This document shows, one piece after another, positions 1 through 12,778 of a stretch of 64,000 bases of DNA. This DNA comes from Megaleporinus macrocephalus (lineage: Eukaryota > Chordata > Actinopteri > Characiformes > Anostomidae). Within the stretch, counting starts at the first letter, position 1, and every line of letters starts with the position of its first letter. Both the position numbers and the translations under genes were made by a program. The notes under the pieces were generated by a model. The model ran no database searches, was not told the origin of the DNA, and saw only the letters and a program-made list of their open reading frames with translations. The stretch spans positions 4,611,684 through 4,675,683 of the forward strand of contig CM038716.1 of the NCBI GenBank assembly GCA_021613375.1, read 5' to 3'.

Positions 1-983
1 ATGCTTTGGGCGTTCTAGCGGTCCTTGAATGGTGTAATTAAATCTGCTGATTCTTTTCTTGTAAACACAACCTATCCTCTCTCTGTGACATCACGGGGGA
101 CTTTGTATGATTAAGCCGTACTTGCTTAGACGTTATAGCAAAGAGTTCATTCGTTAAAAAAATTGCCGCTCTCAGTTTTCAGATATTCTCGAAATTCTGT
201 CTTGTCGTCTGTAAGGCTTTCCTTCAACCACGGCTGTGTCCACTGTCGCGACCTCTCAGTTTAATTTCACGCTGGCCTATGGCTCGAACTGAGCAGTGCT
301 GGTCTACGGAGGGTGTAAATAAGCTATCGTGGTACGGTGATTTGTCCATCCTGTAGACCGTGTGATGCTATTAGTTTAACCCATGTACTATTGTGGTAGC
401 CTAACAAATGGACCCTGCTCTTTCATTCAGCTTTGTGAACTTAGAAAAATGGCAAACAGTGACTTCTTATTGAAAAAGCACAGCAAATATCTTCTGGTCT
501 CATAACGATTCAACAGAAAAATCCTTCTCTGGGCATCTTCTAGCATGGCGGCTGTTTTATCATGGCGCCTGAGCATCAGTCCTTTCCAGCAAGCCCACTG
601 TCAGAACTCAGGATCGTGTGTACAAGTACAGAACAAGGAGTTTGTCAGATCCCTGTTTGTAACCTCTCAGAATCGTGTTACCTGTCTCAGAACAACCTTT
701 TGCCTGTGGCTTGGTTCTAGGCTATGTTCTAGGGACGTTCTTTGCCTGTACGCGAAGCCTCGCCCTTACCGTGCGCACAGGCCTTCTTACCTTTGCAGTA
801 TGCTAATCGTTTACCTGTAGAATAGTTGGTAGAGCTGCATGATGGAGTAAAATTGTGACAGAGCTAAAATGGCATGGTTTAACTCTAAAGACACGCATGG
901 ATGGTCTTATAAAGTTTACAGCGTTCATTTAGTTAAATGGACGGTTCGTGTGCTAAGTTGCACTGGAGGCAAGATTCTCTGGC

Positions 984-1016
<33 letters not shown>
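984..1016. repeat. (ATA)n microsatellite
   Basis: About eleven uninterrupted ATA triplets are visible. Confidence 0.9.
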
Positions 1017-1017
<1 letters not shown>

Positions 1018-2012
1018 GCTCACTTGGAGCAGTGCCCTCGACACGCTTTTAGAAGTCTTTACGTTATAAAAAGAAACTGTAACATCAGCTGATGCAGTCT
1101 GAGAGCAGTGTTCTATTTTCGGTTCCTCTTATGACGAAAGTGCGTTGGCTAAGCCATGGTTGGATATTAGGTCATTCCACACTGACTCACCCAGAGCTTG
1201 GTAGGTTACATCCTGGAGGTTCCTAGAAATGTAAATACAAATCAAGCAGCAGCTTCTGTGTGATTCATGCAACCATGCAAAATTTCAAAACCATGCTTAA
1301 AATAGTTAATACATTGTTTTACATTGTAATAGGAAAGTTACTCCTCAAAAAATGACTGAACTAAGCTGGAATATTGTGAGAGTATACCTTGTGTCTGGAA
1401 AAATATAGATATATTGCTGCTGTCAGAGTAAAACCTAGATAATAATTGTACCATGCTTTCATTTCAGTTTAAGTCAAGGTGACCAGACTTTTTCCAAATC
1501 ATTTCGAACCATTTCTTTTGGTCCACTTATCATGAAATGTAGGCGTCAAGGCCAGCTTGCACCTTCAACTTTTGTCAAAAACTGAAAAATTACAAAAATG
1601 GACATCAGTCAACAAGGCCTATGAATTGTATTTATAGTTATAAAGCTAGTTTGATCCTCAACTATTACATAACATTAATACTTAATTTGGTAGAAATTAA
1701 GGAATACATAATAAAACCAAAATTTGATTATTTTGAAAACTGTTGGTACGCATACGTTACAAAGATTGTATTCAAAGATTGGTGTGAAAAAACTGGCATA
1801 TATAAATGAACCTGTTGTGAGAACGTATCAACGTGAAACCATTTGATTTAAAACATATTTAGTATTGTATTTATACCAATCTCAACCAGCTTTTAACTCA
1901 ACATTTAAATTATAATGTAAAAGTTTCTGGGGCAAACTTGAAATCTTGAAATCATAACTAAATAAATGTTTCAATCGTTTAGGAAATACGTGACCCAGAG
2001 CTTTGATACGCT

Positions 2013-2032
2013 CTAGGGTTAGGGTTAGGGTT
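2013..2032 (+). repeat. Short interstitial telomere-like repeat
   Basis: Three consecutive TTAGGG-type hexamers lie in otherwise unique DNA. The run is too short to imply a former chromosome end; it could be chance or a repair insertion. Confidence 0.6.
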
Positions 2033-2274
2033 CAGTGGTGGATAAGGATTACACCAGTCTGTTAAGATTCTGAGTTCTGGAGTTCCTGTCTATGGACACA
2101 TCACTGGTACCTGCATTTGAGAATGCCATCTGTAGGGTGTATGTATGAGACTGATTCAATCAATTAATCAACCATTATTTTATCTCTGAAATACATTGAG
2201 GGGTGACCCTCATTTGCAATGCAGCCAAGCATTTACACTTTAAGGGATTGAAAACACTTAAATAAGAGTAAAAC

Positions 2275-2565
2275 TGATAATGAACAAAAATAATAATAAT
2301 AAATGAAATAAAAAATGAAAAATAAACATTTAATATAGATGAATAAAATATAAATAGAAAAAATCAAATAATAAAAATAAACTACATAAAAATAAACAAA
2401 TAAGATAAAAATAAAATACTAATAAAAAATAAACTCGTTTAAAACAATCACGCTAGAAAAAAATCAAATAAAAGAGTATAAAATAAACATAAAATACCTT
2501 AAAATAAACAAATAAGATAAAAAATTAAAATACTAATAGAAAGATAAACTCATTTAAAACAATCA
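2275..2565. repeat. A-rich low-complexity tract
   Basis: About 290 bp of degenerate AAATAA/AAAATA motifs on the + strand. It contains an approximate internal duplication: the phrase AACTCRTTTAAAACAATCAC occurs near 2,430 and again near 2,545. Confidence 0.75.
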
Positions 2566-2569
2566 CAGG

Positions 2570-4040
2570 CTTTCTGATGGTGACTAGAAACTAAAAGTTT
2601 AAAATGGTTTAGTGATTCAACATGGAACATTAGGACTGATCAACAAAATCACTAGACTTCAATCTCAATTCCCAATTACTAATTCGGAAGAGCAGATGGA
2701 ATGCTAAAATATGCATGCATGCCCAGCGCATGATTCTCAAAAGACTGGTGTAACTCTCACATGACCCAATTATTAAAGCAAAGCATTGCAGTAATTAAAT
2801 ATTAATGTTTTGCATGGTTGAGTAAATGAAATAGAAGTTTTTGTTCAGACAGGTGAGTCGCTGTAGAATATCCTAAACCAATCTCCCAGGTTTTAGCAAC
2901 AGTGCTGTTGTTGTATTGTTGGTGAGGAGTATCTGTTGTTGCCCACTAAAACTGGCCTGCCAGCAGCGCACTGGGCTTTAAAGAAATATAAAGACAGAAA
3001 TTTCTTCATTTTTTAACTCCCTTTGACCCAATAGGCATGTCAAGGCTATATCTCTAAAACCTTTAAATACTAGCACAATGTGTATTATTTTTTTACTTTA
3101 TGCTAAAAAACTATATAGGTTTTCACCTTTTTCCACCATAGGATGTTTTTATAGCTCAATGACTTAGGTAGATTTTGATTTACTCATTCATTAGCTATCT
3201 TTGCCCTATAGGTGGCTGGAAGAAGGGCGACAGACAGGGTTGATATCCATGCCAATGCCAACACTGAAACGAACAAAGCAGGGAATTGTAATAGATGCAG
3301 TATGAGATCAATACAGAGTATAACAAAGCCTAATTCAAAATGATTGTCATATCTCAAATCATGACATGTGAACACTTGAAACTGACTGTTACTAATTAGA
3401 TAAAAATGCATTGTTTTCTGTATTTATTTATTTATGTATTTATTTAATAATTTATTTATTTATTTATTTGACTAATCCATTTATTCGAGTAACCCAGTTG
3501 TTGCCTTACAGAGACTTGCTTTTGTTTCTCATGTTTTACTGGTGTTCTATAATCAGCACTGTGTTTTAAGTGTTTGTGCTATGTAGACCTGTGTTTACTC
3601 GGGGCTCAACACAAACTAAAATGTATTACGACCATTTGTGACCCCTCTAAACTCACCCCCTCCCCCAGTGCATATCTGTCAGTGCTGATGAATTGTACTC
3701 TACTTTTGTAATGTACCTGGAACATACATCCCTGTTAAAAGCTACTACTAAGGCCCCCATTTACAAGGACATTTTGGTTTAATCTGTTAAAAGTGCAAGT
3801 CATACCATTGATTTCCACGAGACCTGGATGTTTCTTGTGTCCCAGTGAGTGCTGGGATAAGTCCCAGCACCCCTCTGCAAGGCCAGAGTGTAAGCAAGTT
3901 AAATAATGGGTGAGAGTGAGTAATTTCCATGAGAACAATGACAACATCTGATGGAATGTACTGTGATGTAGCTGTGCGTCAGGCAGTAGGAGTTGGCATA
4001 GGGCAGGGCTTCAGTCACTTAATATTGAGCAAGGTTTAGG
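2570..4040. other. Noncoding DNA, no gene recognised
   Basis: No exon, domain or transposon recognised. It contains a (TATT)n tract at about 3,418-3,475. The short minus-strand frames at 3,184-3,411 and 3,735-3,947 have no family features. Confidence 0.45.
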
Positions 4041-4049
4041 AGAAGCTAA

Positions 4050-5215
4050 TCACTGCTGCCAGCTCATATCCTGAGTCGTGCAGTCCACTGATAAGGATCT
4101 ATTGTAGCCAAGATCAGGAGCTGCACAGTCCACCTGTAAACATCTATAGCAGCCAACGTCAATAGCTGTGCAGTCCATCTCTAAAGATCTATAAGTGCTT
4201 ACATCCAAAGCTGTATAGTCCACCTCTAAACATCTAATGGCAACTTATATCCAGAGCTGTACAGTCCACCTTAAAAGATCTAAAACATTTACATCCAGAG
4301 CTATACAGTCCACCTCGAAAGATCTAGAACATTTACATCCAGAGCAGTACAGTCCACCTATAAACATCTATAGCAGCCAACATTAATAGCTGTGCAGTCC
4401 ATCTTGAAAGATCTATAAGTGCTTACATCCAAAGCTGTATAGTCCACCTCTAAACATCTAATGGCAACTTATATCCAGAGCTGTACAGTCCACCTTGAAA
4501 GATCTAAAACATTTACATCCAGAGCTGTACAGTCCACCTTGAAAGATCTAAAACATTTACATCCAGAGCTGTACAGTCCACCTTGAAAGATCTATAAGTA
4601 CTTACATCCAAAGCTGTATTGTCCACCTCTAAACATCTAATGGCAGCTCACACCCAGAGCTGTACAGTCCACCTTGAAAGATCTAGAATATTTACATTCA
4701 GAGCTGTACAGTCCACCTTGAAAGATCTACAGTAGAACAATTACATCCAGAGCTATACAGTCCACCTTGAAAGATCTAGAACATTTACATCCAGAGCAGT
4801 ACAGTCCACCTATAAACATCTATAGCAGCCAACATCAATAGCTGTGCAGTCCCTACTTAAAGATCTAAAAGTGCTTACATCAAGAGCTGTACAGTCCACC
4901 TTAAAAGATCTAGATAATTTACACCCAGAGCTGTACAGTCCACCTTGAAAGATCTAGAACATTTACATCCAGAGCTGTACAGTCCACCTCGAAAGATCAA
5001 GAACATTTACATCCAGAGCTGTACAGTCCACCTCGAAAGATCTAGAACATTTACATCCAGAGCTGTACAGTCCACCTCGAAAGATCTAGAACATTTACAT
5101 CCAGAGCTGTACAGTCCACCTCAAAAGATCTAGAACATTTACATCCAGTGCAGTGCAGTCCACCTCGAAAAATCTATAACAGCTTACATCCAGAGCATTA
5201 CAGTCTATTTCTATA
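4050..5215. repeat. 44-bp minisatellite, about 26 units
   Basis: The core unit is 44 bp, with recurring phrases ATCCAGAGCTGTACAGTCCA, CCTTGAAAGATCTAGAA and CATTTACATC; most units carry a BglII site (AGATCT). Units on the left are diverged, and those at about 4,920-5,150 are nearly identical, so the right side is the recently homogenised part. A multi-unit phrase beginning AATAGCTGTGCAGTCC recurs at 4,161, 4,385 and 4,837, spacings of about 5 and 10 units, which indicates a higher-order repeat. The frame at 4,945-5,133 is open only because of the repetition and is not called as a gene. Confidence 0.92.
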
Positions 5216-7380
5216 ATCTGCAGTCCGTCTTTAAAGTTCTTGAACAGCCTTTTTTTGCTTTTAGCAATTCTTGCTCACGGATTTTCATGTTTGAGTGATT
5301 TGCTTGTGAAGAACCATGCATCCAACAAACCAGCAGTACATATCAATATGTATGGATTTGTTTTTATGTTTGTTTTTTTGACTGAGATCAAAATGTCCTT
5401 GTGAAAGTAGCCGAAGGTAGTCTGAACTGAGAGTGCTGTTTGCAACACCGAAAAACAAATGGAATCCATATTAAACCTTAAGGTGTAAATGTATTATGGG
5501 CAAACTACTGATCTGTACCTCCCCTCCAATTCCCTTTGAAAATCGTTTCTCTAAGAGCATGTGCAATAGATCAGAGACACCAGACCAAACCTTGGAATTC
5601 TTGGAACTCCACAACATGCTGAACAAAAGTAGCTCCAAATCTATCTTACGTCTCACTTGGTAAGTACAGAATCGCCTCCATGTTTGTGTGTACGTTGTTA
5701 CATTGTGTTGACTGTACTGTTCTATGTAACAACCTTCAAATATGAAACCCTATTTACCAACATCCTGTAGTCGGCACAATAGCATTCTCAGTATTGGTGT
5801 TGGGGGCTTCTACATCAGACGTTGTATAGCCCTACATACAGTGTGTACTGTGGGAATGCTCAGTTAAAGCAAGCAATCGGAGAAAATCCCAAGAAAATGA
5901 CATTCCAACATGTAGCCCAACATATTTCCAGAACGACCTTCCCCGGTCTTACTCTCACTGAGGTTACAGTGGAGGCGTTTTCTTTCTTTCTCCTTAACGT
6001 CAGATGTTTACTCTTTGTATGGCGTGCTTAGTCTAGCGGGATTTGTAAACTTTTGAATATATTTGTATCCTCTTCTTTCGGTTTTAGATAAGGGAACTCA
6101 ATCTTTGCAGAAGTAACGGTTTTGATAAATCTTTCTGAGATATTTAGATACACTCAGTATGACTTAGTTAAAAAAGAAATAATAAAAAAGGAAACCACAG
6201 TATATGGACATTGAACCGCAGACTGAACTGATATTGCTCAGTTTGCGTAATCTATTGTATCATACATTTAGTTTTAGTGTGCCTACAACCCAGCATCTTC
6301 CATTGTTAATGATTTGTTCTTGTTTTGTTTTGAATGTTTTATTTAAGGTCTTCTGAACAGTATATTTATATTGAATATTATATTGAATATTATATTGAAA
6401 CATGCTGAGAGCATCTACTTTTTCTGGCCAGTACTCTTTCATTTGGCCAACCAAAGGCTGTTTCGTTTCATAATTTGTTGAGAACGAACTTGGAGTTTAT
6501 TAAAAATCCCATCGCCGTCATGTTTCTCCCATTCGAGTGTCATAGCTGCACTGTGTGTTTAAATGTACTGCATTAATTGTGACGTTCCAGTTCCACTGAT
6601 ATGTCTGGCATCTGGAAAAGTGTGCGTTTGCTCTGTGACGTTTTTCGAAAATTGTGTGCCTCAGATGTGCATGAAGTCTCGTTTGTGCGCATGATCTGTT
6701 ATCGTCAGTGTTCACCTTTACGTTTCAGCTGCGTTCGTTCTTTTCCCTGTTCTGTAAACGATGGTCTTGTTCTCGGTCTTGTTCAGCCATGAATTCTTAC
6801 AGTAGAAAAAAAAGACCCTCAGAAAGTCTTCATGCTTTCATTTAACCACCACGAAAAAAAGCACCAAAAAAGCTGTGAAGAGTGGCTCCTTTATTTCTTC
6901 GTCTTGATGTTTTCCGTAGCTGTTTGTATGTTAAAGTTCCGACGTGTCTTCGTCTTTGCCCACCTCTTCAGTCCTTAGGTCTTGCAATCTGTGTGTTTTT
7001 GAGAACTTTTTATCTGTGACTTCCTCTCTGCCTGACATTTTCCTGAAAATAAGGATTTGTTGAAAAAAAAAATTGACATATTGATATATAATCAATGCTG
7101 TAATAAATAAATGAGTAATATCTGTTTTTTAATTAAAGCGGAAAAAATAATAATAATATCAGTAATAAATGGAAGATGATCATTGTTTTTGAAGAACTTG
7201 GCATGACGTGTAATGTGTCCCGAGGAAAAAAAAACATAATAGTAATAATGATGATACAACTGTAAGAACTTGATTTGAACTTAATGAATATAATTTATTT
7301 ATTTTGAAAACTTGCTGTCTCTGTGTGATCTGTATTCCTGAAAGCTGTGGGTATTTTGTATTATAGCTTTTATTCAGTCA
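5216..7380. other. Noncoding DNA, no gene recognised
   Basis: No coding exon or mobile element recognised. The several 60-70 codon frames on both strands overlap one another and lack recognisable domains. Confidence 0.45.
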
Positions 7381-7382
7381 CT

Positions 7383-7404
7383 ATATATATATACATATAC
7401 ACAC

Positions 7405-7475
<71 letters not shown>
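7383..7475. repeat. (AT)n microsatellite
   Basis: About 90 bp of alternating AT, with a short imperfect ATAC/ACAC stretch at its left end. Confidence 0.95.
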
Positions 7476-7476
<1 letters not shown>

Positions 7477-7479
7477 TCC

Positions 7480-7845
7480 ATTTACAAACACAAACTATAG
7501 TCCATCTGTTTCTCTCTTTATAAGCCCTCTTCTTCAGTGGTCAGAACCAACACCAGACCCCCACAGGATATCACCACAGAGCGGTTATCACTTGGCTGGT
7601 GGGTCATTCTCAGCACTGCAGTGACTCTGATTGTGTATTACTATGTGTCCACCCACTGTCCACTCTATTAGACACTCCTACCTTGCTGGTCCACTGTGTA
7701 GATGTTCTCACTATTCTCAGTCCAACAGTGACACTGAGCACTGCTGTGTCTGATCCACCCACACCAGTACAACACACACTTACACACCACCAACCTGTCC
7801 CAGCTTTTTTGAAGTGTGTTGCATTATATTCACAATGCACATAAA
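7480..7845 (-). mobile_element. Family C fold-back MITE, degraded copy
   Basis: It shares long phrases with the intact family C copy at 44,811-45,292, in inverted orientation. Examples are the TGGGTCATTCTCAGCACTGC block, the CACTGCTGTGTCTGATCCAC block and the terminal CTATAGTCCATCTGTTTCTC. There is no coding capacity; the two overlapping ~80-codon frames here are by-products. Confidence 0.75.
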
Positions 7846-7942
7846 TATCAAGATTAAATACAGAGTTTAAATCATTTGCATATTACTGCAATCTGTCGGG
7901 TTGTAGGTAAATACTGTACAAATACATACATATGCACATACT

Positions 7943-8160
7943 GTATATTGTCGCTGTCCAAAAAAAAAAACGTGTCGATTTTCATTTTTCCACTCCATTT
8001 GAATGCAACAACTGTCATTGATGAATGGACCAATAGAAATGCTCCAAAATTCTCCAAAGAATGCTGGTTCCATTGACTTACATTCAAAGCAAAGACTGCT
8101 TTTGGTCTCTCCTATAAAGCTGCAAATTTGTTTTACTTGTTTTTTATTGGACATGCTCGT
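7943..8160 (-). mobile_element. Family A MITE
   Basis: It begins ATTGTCGCTGTCCAAAAAA and ends TTTTTTATTGGACATGC, which are family A inverted ends. Between them is the family's characteristic middle (ACCAATAGAAATGCTCCAAAA, GGTTCCATTGACTTACATT) in reverse orientation. It is noncoding. Confidence 0.85.
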
Positions 8161-8332
8161 CCCTCAGTCTACCTGTCCTGTGTAATCTGAAATGGTGAAG
8201 CAGTTACATTCAGGCCCATCAGGCACCAACATGTAACTGCCGCACCATTTAAGGTGGAACAGGACAATTTGAGCAAGAAGCTTGTAAATAGGAAACCAGG
8301 CCCAGCCTTGTCTTGTCCACCACTGAAACTCT

Positions 8333-8635
8333 GAGTGTGTCCGAAATCGCCTACTAGTCAGTAGGTACTAGATTAGAGTCAGTACGTACTGCTCGAGCGG
8401 CAGACTAGTAGGTAATTTCAGTAGGCGAGTTTTAGGTGCCACACAATCTCAGACGTACTACGTCCGCCATATTGCCATCGTCCTGTGACGCAGGACGTCA
8501 GACCACCACCATTAAGATACCACTATTCATTTAAAAGCCTCGTTTACTGACAAATTTCATACTACTCGATGCCTACTGAGTATTCGGACATACTAGCCGT
8601 GCTCGCCTACTGAGTAGGTGATTTCGGACACACCC
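8333..8635. mobile_element. MITE with ~17-bp GTGTGTCCGAAATC inverted ends
   Basis: The left end GAGTGTGTCCGAAATCGCC and the inverted right end GGGTGTGTCCGAAATCACC match at nearly every position. The 300-bp interior has no coding capacity and contains further palindromic CTACTAGTCAGTAGG-like pieces. I recognise the general type as a teleost non-autonomous DNA transposon; superfamily not decided. Confidence 0.8.
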
Positions 8636-8639
8636 TCTG

Positions 8640-9350
8640 TCTTTAAGAAGATCTGTTCTGCTTGTTATTCTAAAATCTGTAGAAATTTGTAAAACACTAG
8701 TTAGCCAGACAACCAATCACTGCCTCTTATCAGAGCTTGACTTGTGATAAGCAGATTGTCTGTAGTCTGTAATGCACTCTAAAGAATAATAGTGTCAAAA
8801 GTGTTTCAGTTTTGCTTTAGATTTCCCAAGTAACATTCATTGATAAAAAAAATTAGACCAAATGCAATATAAAGGGCACTTTTTTATTTTCAAGCATGAG
8901 ATTATTACAATATATACATAATATAAATAGTGAAAGTTAAATAAATGTAATTTCAGTTTGCTCAAGAAAGTGTATTCAGGTTACAGTGTGTGCTCTGGTA
9001 GTAATTTCCTTCCTGCCCTATTAGTCTGGGAGAAATAAGAAGTGATAAGAAGACTTCCTGGGGATTGTTCTACAGTATGTACTAGTTAAACCAGCTTGGT
9101 TAGAAACTAGGATAGAGTTCATTCTGCTGAATATTCCCACTGACACACGCAGTGACAGCAGAAAACTGTAATTAATACACTGATGAACTATCAAGTTGTG
9201 TTCTGTACTCAGCATTGCATGAGCACATAGGGTGTGACGGAAATGATGTCCTCAAACTGATAACAGTTTAACGTGTGTTTATTCAGAGTTAATTGTCTTA
9301 TATAGTTAATGTTTTTCATTTATGATTCACCTTTGGTCTAATTACTGGAC
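8640..9350. other. Noncoding DNA, no gene recognised
   Basis: No recognisable exon or transposon. AT-rich, with short unrelated frames only. Confidence 0.4.
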
Positions 9351-9353
9351 TCT

Positions 9354-9518
9354 AGTGTTTCTCAACCCTCGTCCTGGAGACTCAGTGTACAGCACATCCG
9401 CTTCAGCTCAGTAAGTGCTGGTTAATTAGATTAGTTGGTTCTGGTGTGTTGGGAGCAGGCAAAACACTAAACCATGCAGAGTGGTGGGCTTCCAGAACCA
9501 GGGTTGCGAAACACCACT
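9354..9518. mobile_element. Short MITE, ~165 bp
   Basis: The left end AGTGTTTCTCAACCCTCGTC pairs with the inverted right end AGTGGTGTTTCGCAACCCTGG. The interior phrase GGTTCTGGTGTGTTGGGAGCA is typical of a MITE type common in fish genomes. No coding capacity. Confidence 0.7.
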
Positions 9519-9520
9519 AC

Positions 9521-10775
9521 AGATTAGAGGTTGGCCATTTTTTAATATATCGATATCCGTCTTTGGAGCCCACGCCAAAACTTTTGGAACTGTTCGGCCG
9601 AAAGGTGAAAATGATAAATAATTTATACCCAACGACAATGCTTTTACTGATACAGTTACATGTTTCTAGTTTCCGGCTGCAGACGTGAACCAGAGCGGAT
9701 GTTTTACTTCTTAGCTCGGCGGCTAAAGCTAACTGCTCTAGTGTAATACACTAACATTAACACGTCTCACCAGAGCAGCCAGAGTCTCACAGATAGTATT
9801 CAGCTTCAAGCATTCGAGCCAAATGTAACAAAAGAAAATAGAACAGAGCTGCCGTGTTAACAATCATTACAGCATATTAGCGTCTCTCGCATTCTGTTTG
9901 TACCTCACCTCGCACACGCTGTTTCTGTTTCTCTCTTTTTCTTTTTCTCTCTCGCGTCGCGTGCTGTTTCTGTCTCTCTCTCTCGCATCTCTTTCTCTCT
10001 CTGAGCGCCTCATCCTCCTTAAAGAACCGCAGTTTTACTACTGCTAACAAAGCCCAACCACGAAATGAGGCAATCTCTGTAAGTGCAGAAAACAGGTGGG
10101 CTGTGTGTTAGTATTTTTTAATGCACTTGTTTGTTATTGGTGTAAAGAGAATATGTATGTTACACTCTTTCAGCAGTAATATGGTCTGTATACTCTATGT
10201 TTTAGGGGGCAGATAAAAAAAATAGTTTTTTTTCTTGTTAAGTCAGTGTTCAATAAATGATGTTCAGTTCAGAAATGTTGTGCATGTTCTTATTAAGGCT
10301 CATTTATACGTTAGATACGGATACGCATGGTGCTTTCTGTACTTACTCTCTGTTAATTTCATGCGTAATTGGCTTACTGATGTGGGCGGAACGGAGCAAT
10401 ACCGCTTCCGACCGTGGGGGGCAGTGCAAGATGCAACAACTTCCGTATGAATACCACGAAGAACAAATTTTACATTGGTTACAAATTTTAACCATTATGT
10501 GACTTCGCTGCGGTAACAAAGCTACAAGCTCATTCACCATCACCCTGTTTGATTTACTCCCAACTGTCCTCTACTGGACGTGTTGCTCAACAACCATGTC
10601 AATAGAGCTGGCTCAGAGAAATGTGTGGGTAGTGACGGTTATATCACTTGAAACATATGTAGACATTTCCGCACGTAGAGGGAAGAAACATCAGCCTTTA
10701 GTGTGACATGTTAGCACGTTAATAAAACGGAGAACTTCCAGATATCAGCAAAATATATCGACCAACCCTGATCTC
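9521..10775. mobile_element. Non-autonomous hAT-like element, ~1.25 kb
   Basis: The left end (AGATTAGAGGTTGGCCATTT followed by ATATATCGATATC) is mirrored at the right end by the inverted series TTAGAGATCAGGGTTGGTCG, ATATATT, TGATATC. The TAGAG-GGTTGGTCGATAT style of terminus is typical of teleost hAT elements. The interior has no transposase that I can recognise; the ~70-80 codon frames at 10,235-10,543 overlap on both strands and are not supported. Exact ends are uncertain, since a second TAGAGATGGACT-like inverted end lies further right at about 10,815. Confidence 0.55.
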
Positions 10776-10929
10776 TAAACATCGGCATCGGCTATAGAAA
10801 AACCCACATCAGTCCATCTCTACTATAGATCATTGCAGGGTCAGTGTACATGCTGTCCGGTTGTGACCCAGCTGTGTGGTTTAAAACTACTCAGTGTTGC
10901 TTAAACCAGCCCCTTATCATTTTGTTACA

Positions 10930-11240
10930 ATAGAACATTCTGGGTCTACTTTGTTGCTGTAAAGTAGGACAATAGCTCCCCTGTTGCTGCAGTTTGTGTT
11001 GGTCATCCTTCATCAGTGGTCAGAACGCATTTGGCCGGATATTTCTGGTTGGTGGACTATTCTCAGACGCTCCTGCAGCACTGCTGTGTCTGATCCACTC
11101 TCACCAGCACAACACACAGCAAAGCAGAATGACCCACCACCTAAACAATACCTGGCCCTTGGTGGCCCTTGGTGGGTTCGGTCTATTAAAAAAACGCTGT
11201 ATCAAATTATACAGAGGAACTGATGGATTATGTAATTGCA
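10930..11240 (-). mobile_element. Family C fold-back MITE, partial
   Basis: It contains GTTGGTCATCCTTCATCAGT, TCTGGTTGGTGGACTATTCT and ACTGCTGTGTCTGATCCACT, which match the inverted sequence of the 44.8-kb copy. It ends near a decayed form of the terminal repeat. The 136-codon frame at 10,994-11,404 runs through this repeat and is not a gene. Confidence 0.7.
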
Positions 11241-11562
11241 GAGCTACTAAAGTGAACATTGAGTATAAAGTAAATAGTATTGACATTAAAGGAAAATGTG
11301 TTAATATTTTATATATGACCAGCATTATCACTACAATGTGGCTTCCACCCTGTACTAAAGCAGCCCTTCTTTCTTGGAAACAGTGCTGTCAGCTGTTACA
11401 GTAACATGTTATAGTCTTGTGTTATATTTAAAATTGTTTTTAGTTTGTCGCTCTTATGAAGTTGACAAGGCTGTCACTGATGCTTCTTAGCTGTCACCAC
11501 CATTAGAACTGAAATTCTGGGTCTTCTGTAACTGCACCTAAACTAAAAGTACATTGCACTTA

Positions 11563-11785
11563 TATATCGTTAGTGTCCACAGAAAAACAAGCAACTTTAC
11601 AGGAGAGAACAAAAACTGTCTTTCCTTTTAATGTAAGTCAGTGAAACCAAATTACTTTTCCTTCAATTCATCATGAAATTCTCATGTAAACAGTAGCTGT
11701 CGTGCTCAAATGCTGCAGAAAAAATAAAATGCCAAAAATGTAAATACATGTTTTTCTTTGGGCAGCCGTGATAAGTACCATATCT
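11563..11785 (+). mobile_element. Family A MITE
   Basis: The left end ATATATCGTTAGTGTCCACA with GAAAAACAAG pairs with the right end CATGTTTTTCTTTGGGCAGC. The middle reads GCAACTTTACAGGAGAGA and AATGTAAGTCAGTGAAACCA, as in other family A copies. Confidence 0.85.
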
Positions 11786-11976
11786 GGATATTAAAATTGT
11801 TTTGGTTCTGTGGTTTTTACCCAGTAACAGGTTTAAGAAGTAAGAAAACTGTGAAGTAAAACCTATTAAAGGGGACGTAATATGAAAACCTCACATTTTA
11901 GTGTTTGTGCATGTACCTATGGGCATCTAAAGTGCTTACTAACCCACAAACTATGAAGTAAGACAACTGAGTCAGA

Positions 11977-11999
11977 TTATTATTATTATTATTATTATT

Positions 12000-12032
<33 letters not shown>

Positions 12033-12043
12033 ATTATTATTAT
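11977..12043. repeat. (ATT)n(GTT)n(ATT)n microsatellite
   Basis: A compound trinucleotide tract whose central GTT block is flanked by ATT blocks. The symmetry suggests a single A-to-G type change spreading by slippage. Confidence 0.95.
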
Positions 12044-12199
12044 AAAATCCGAAAACCTGGGGTTCGACAAGCCCCAGGTTTGGCTCCCCTTCTTACATAA
12101 ATTGGATGGACTCAATTATTTTAGCCTGGTGTGTCTGACTGCTGCTTTTCCAGCCTGGGTCAGTGCGACCCAAAGACAGGGGTCAAGGCCCCTCATAAT

Positions 12200-12530
12200 T
12201 TTGCTACGGTAGAACATTGTGGGTCCACCTTGTAGCTTTAAAATAGGAGACGGTAGCTCACCTGTTGTTGCAGTTTGTGTTGGTCATCTTGCATCAGTGG
12301 TCACAGGACGCTTTTGGCTGGATATGTCTGGTTGGTGGTGTTTATAAACTCCAACAGCACTGCTGTTTCTGATCTACCCACACCAGCACAACACAAAGCA
12401 GAATGGTCCACCACCCAGACATCATCTGCTCTGTGGTGGTCATTGGCAGGCCCTGCCCATTGAAAAAACAGGGAAACAAATTCTGCAGAGAAACAGATGG
12501 ACTACAGTATGTAATAGTAGAACTATTATA
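12200..12530 (-). mobile_element. Family C fold-back MITE, partial
   Basis: It is closely similar to the copy at 10,930-11,240 (TGCAGTTTGTGTTGGTCATC, GGATATGTCTGGTTGGTGG) and includes the GAAACAGATGGACTACAGTA end phrase. It is noncoding. Confidence 0.75.
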
Positions 12531-12778
12531 AGATATAATGTTCTAGAAGGTTCTTGGTGTTACTTACTGCAGGATCCACCATGATGTTAATGCTATTAGA
12601 CTGTTAGTTGAATGTATATTAAATAAACTTTGTGATGAGAGTAAAAGTCTCTCACCTCATCACGCCCCATAGAAGGGATGTTTTGGCAGGAGGAGAAAGC
12701 TGCTGGGGTGCTTCATCCTTGTGATATTTTCACCCCAAGACCCTTTTGATCCCATTATAAATGTTATGCAGGCATATA

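Larger units (their letters stand above)
1..2270. other. AT-rich intergenic DNA, no gene recognised
   Basis: No convincing exon, conserved domain or transposon was recognised here. The longest frame (545-820, 91 codons) has low-complexity-free but unrecognisable protein and no good splice context, so I treat it as chance. The block holds a short ATA microsatellite and three telomere-like hexamers, listed separately. Confidence 0.5.

Noticed and set aside
2013..2032. Former telomere
   Set aside because: Only three hexamers, with no subtelomeric sequence nearby.
4050..5215. CRISPR-like regular repeats
   Set aside because: The repeats are directly contiguous with no unique spacers, and the context is vertebrate; it is a minisatellite.
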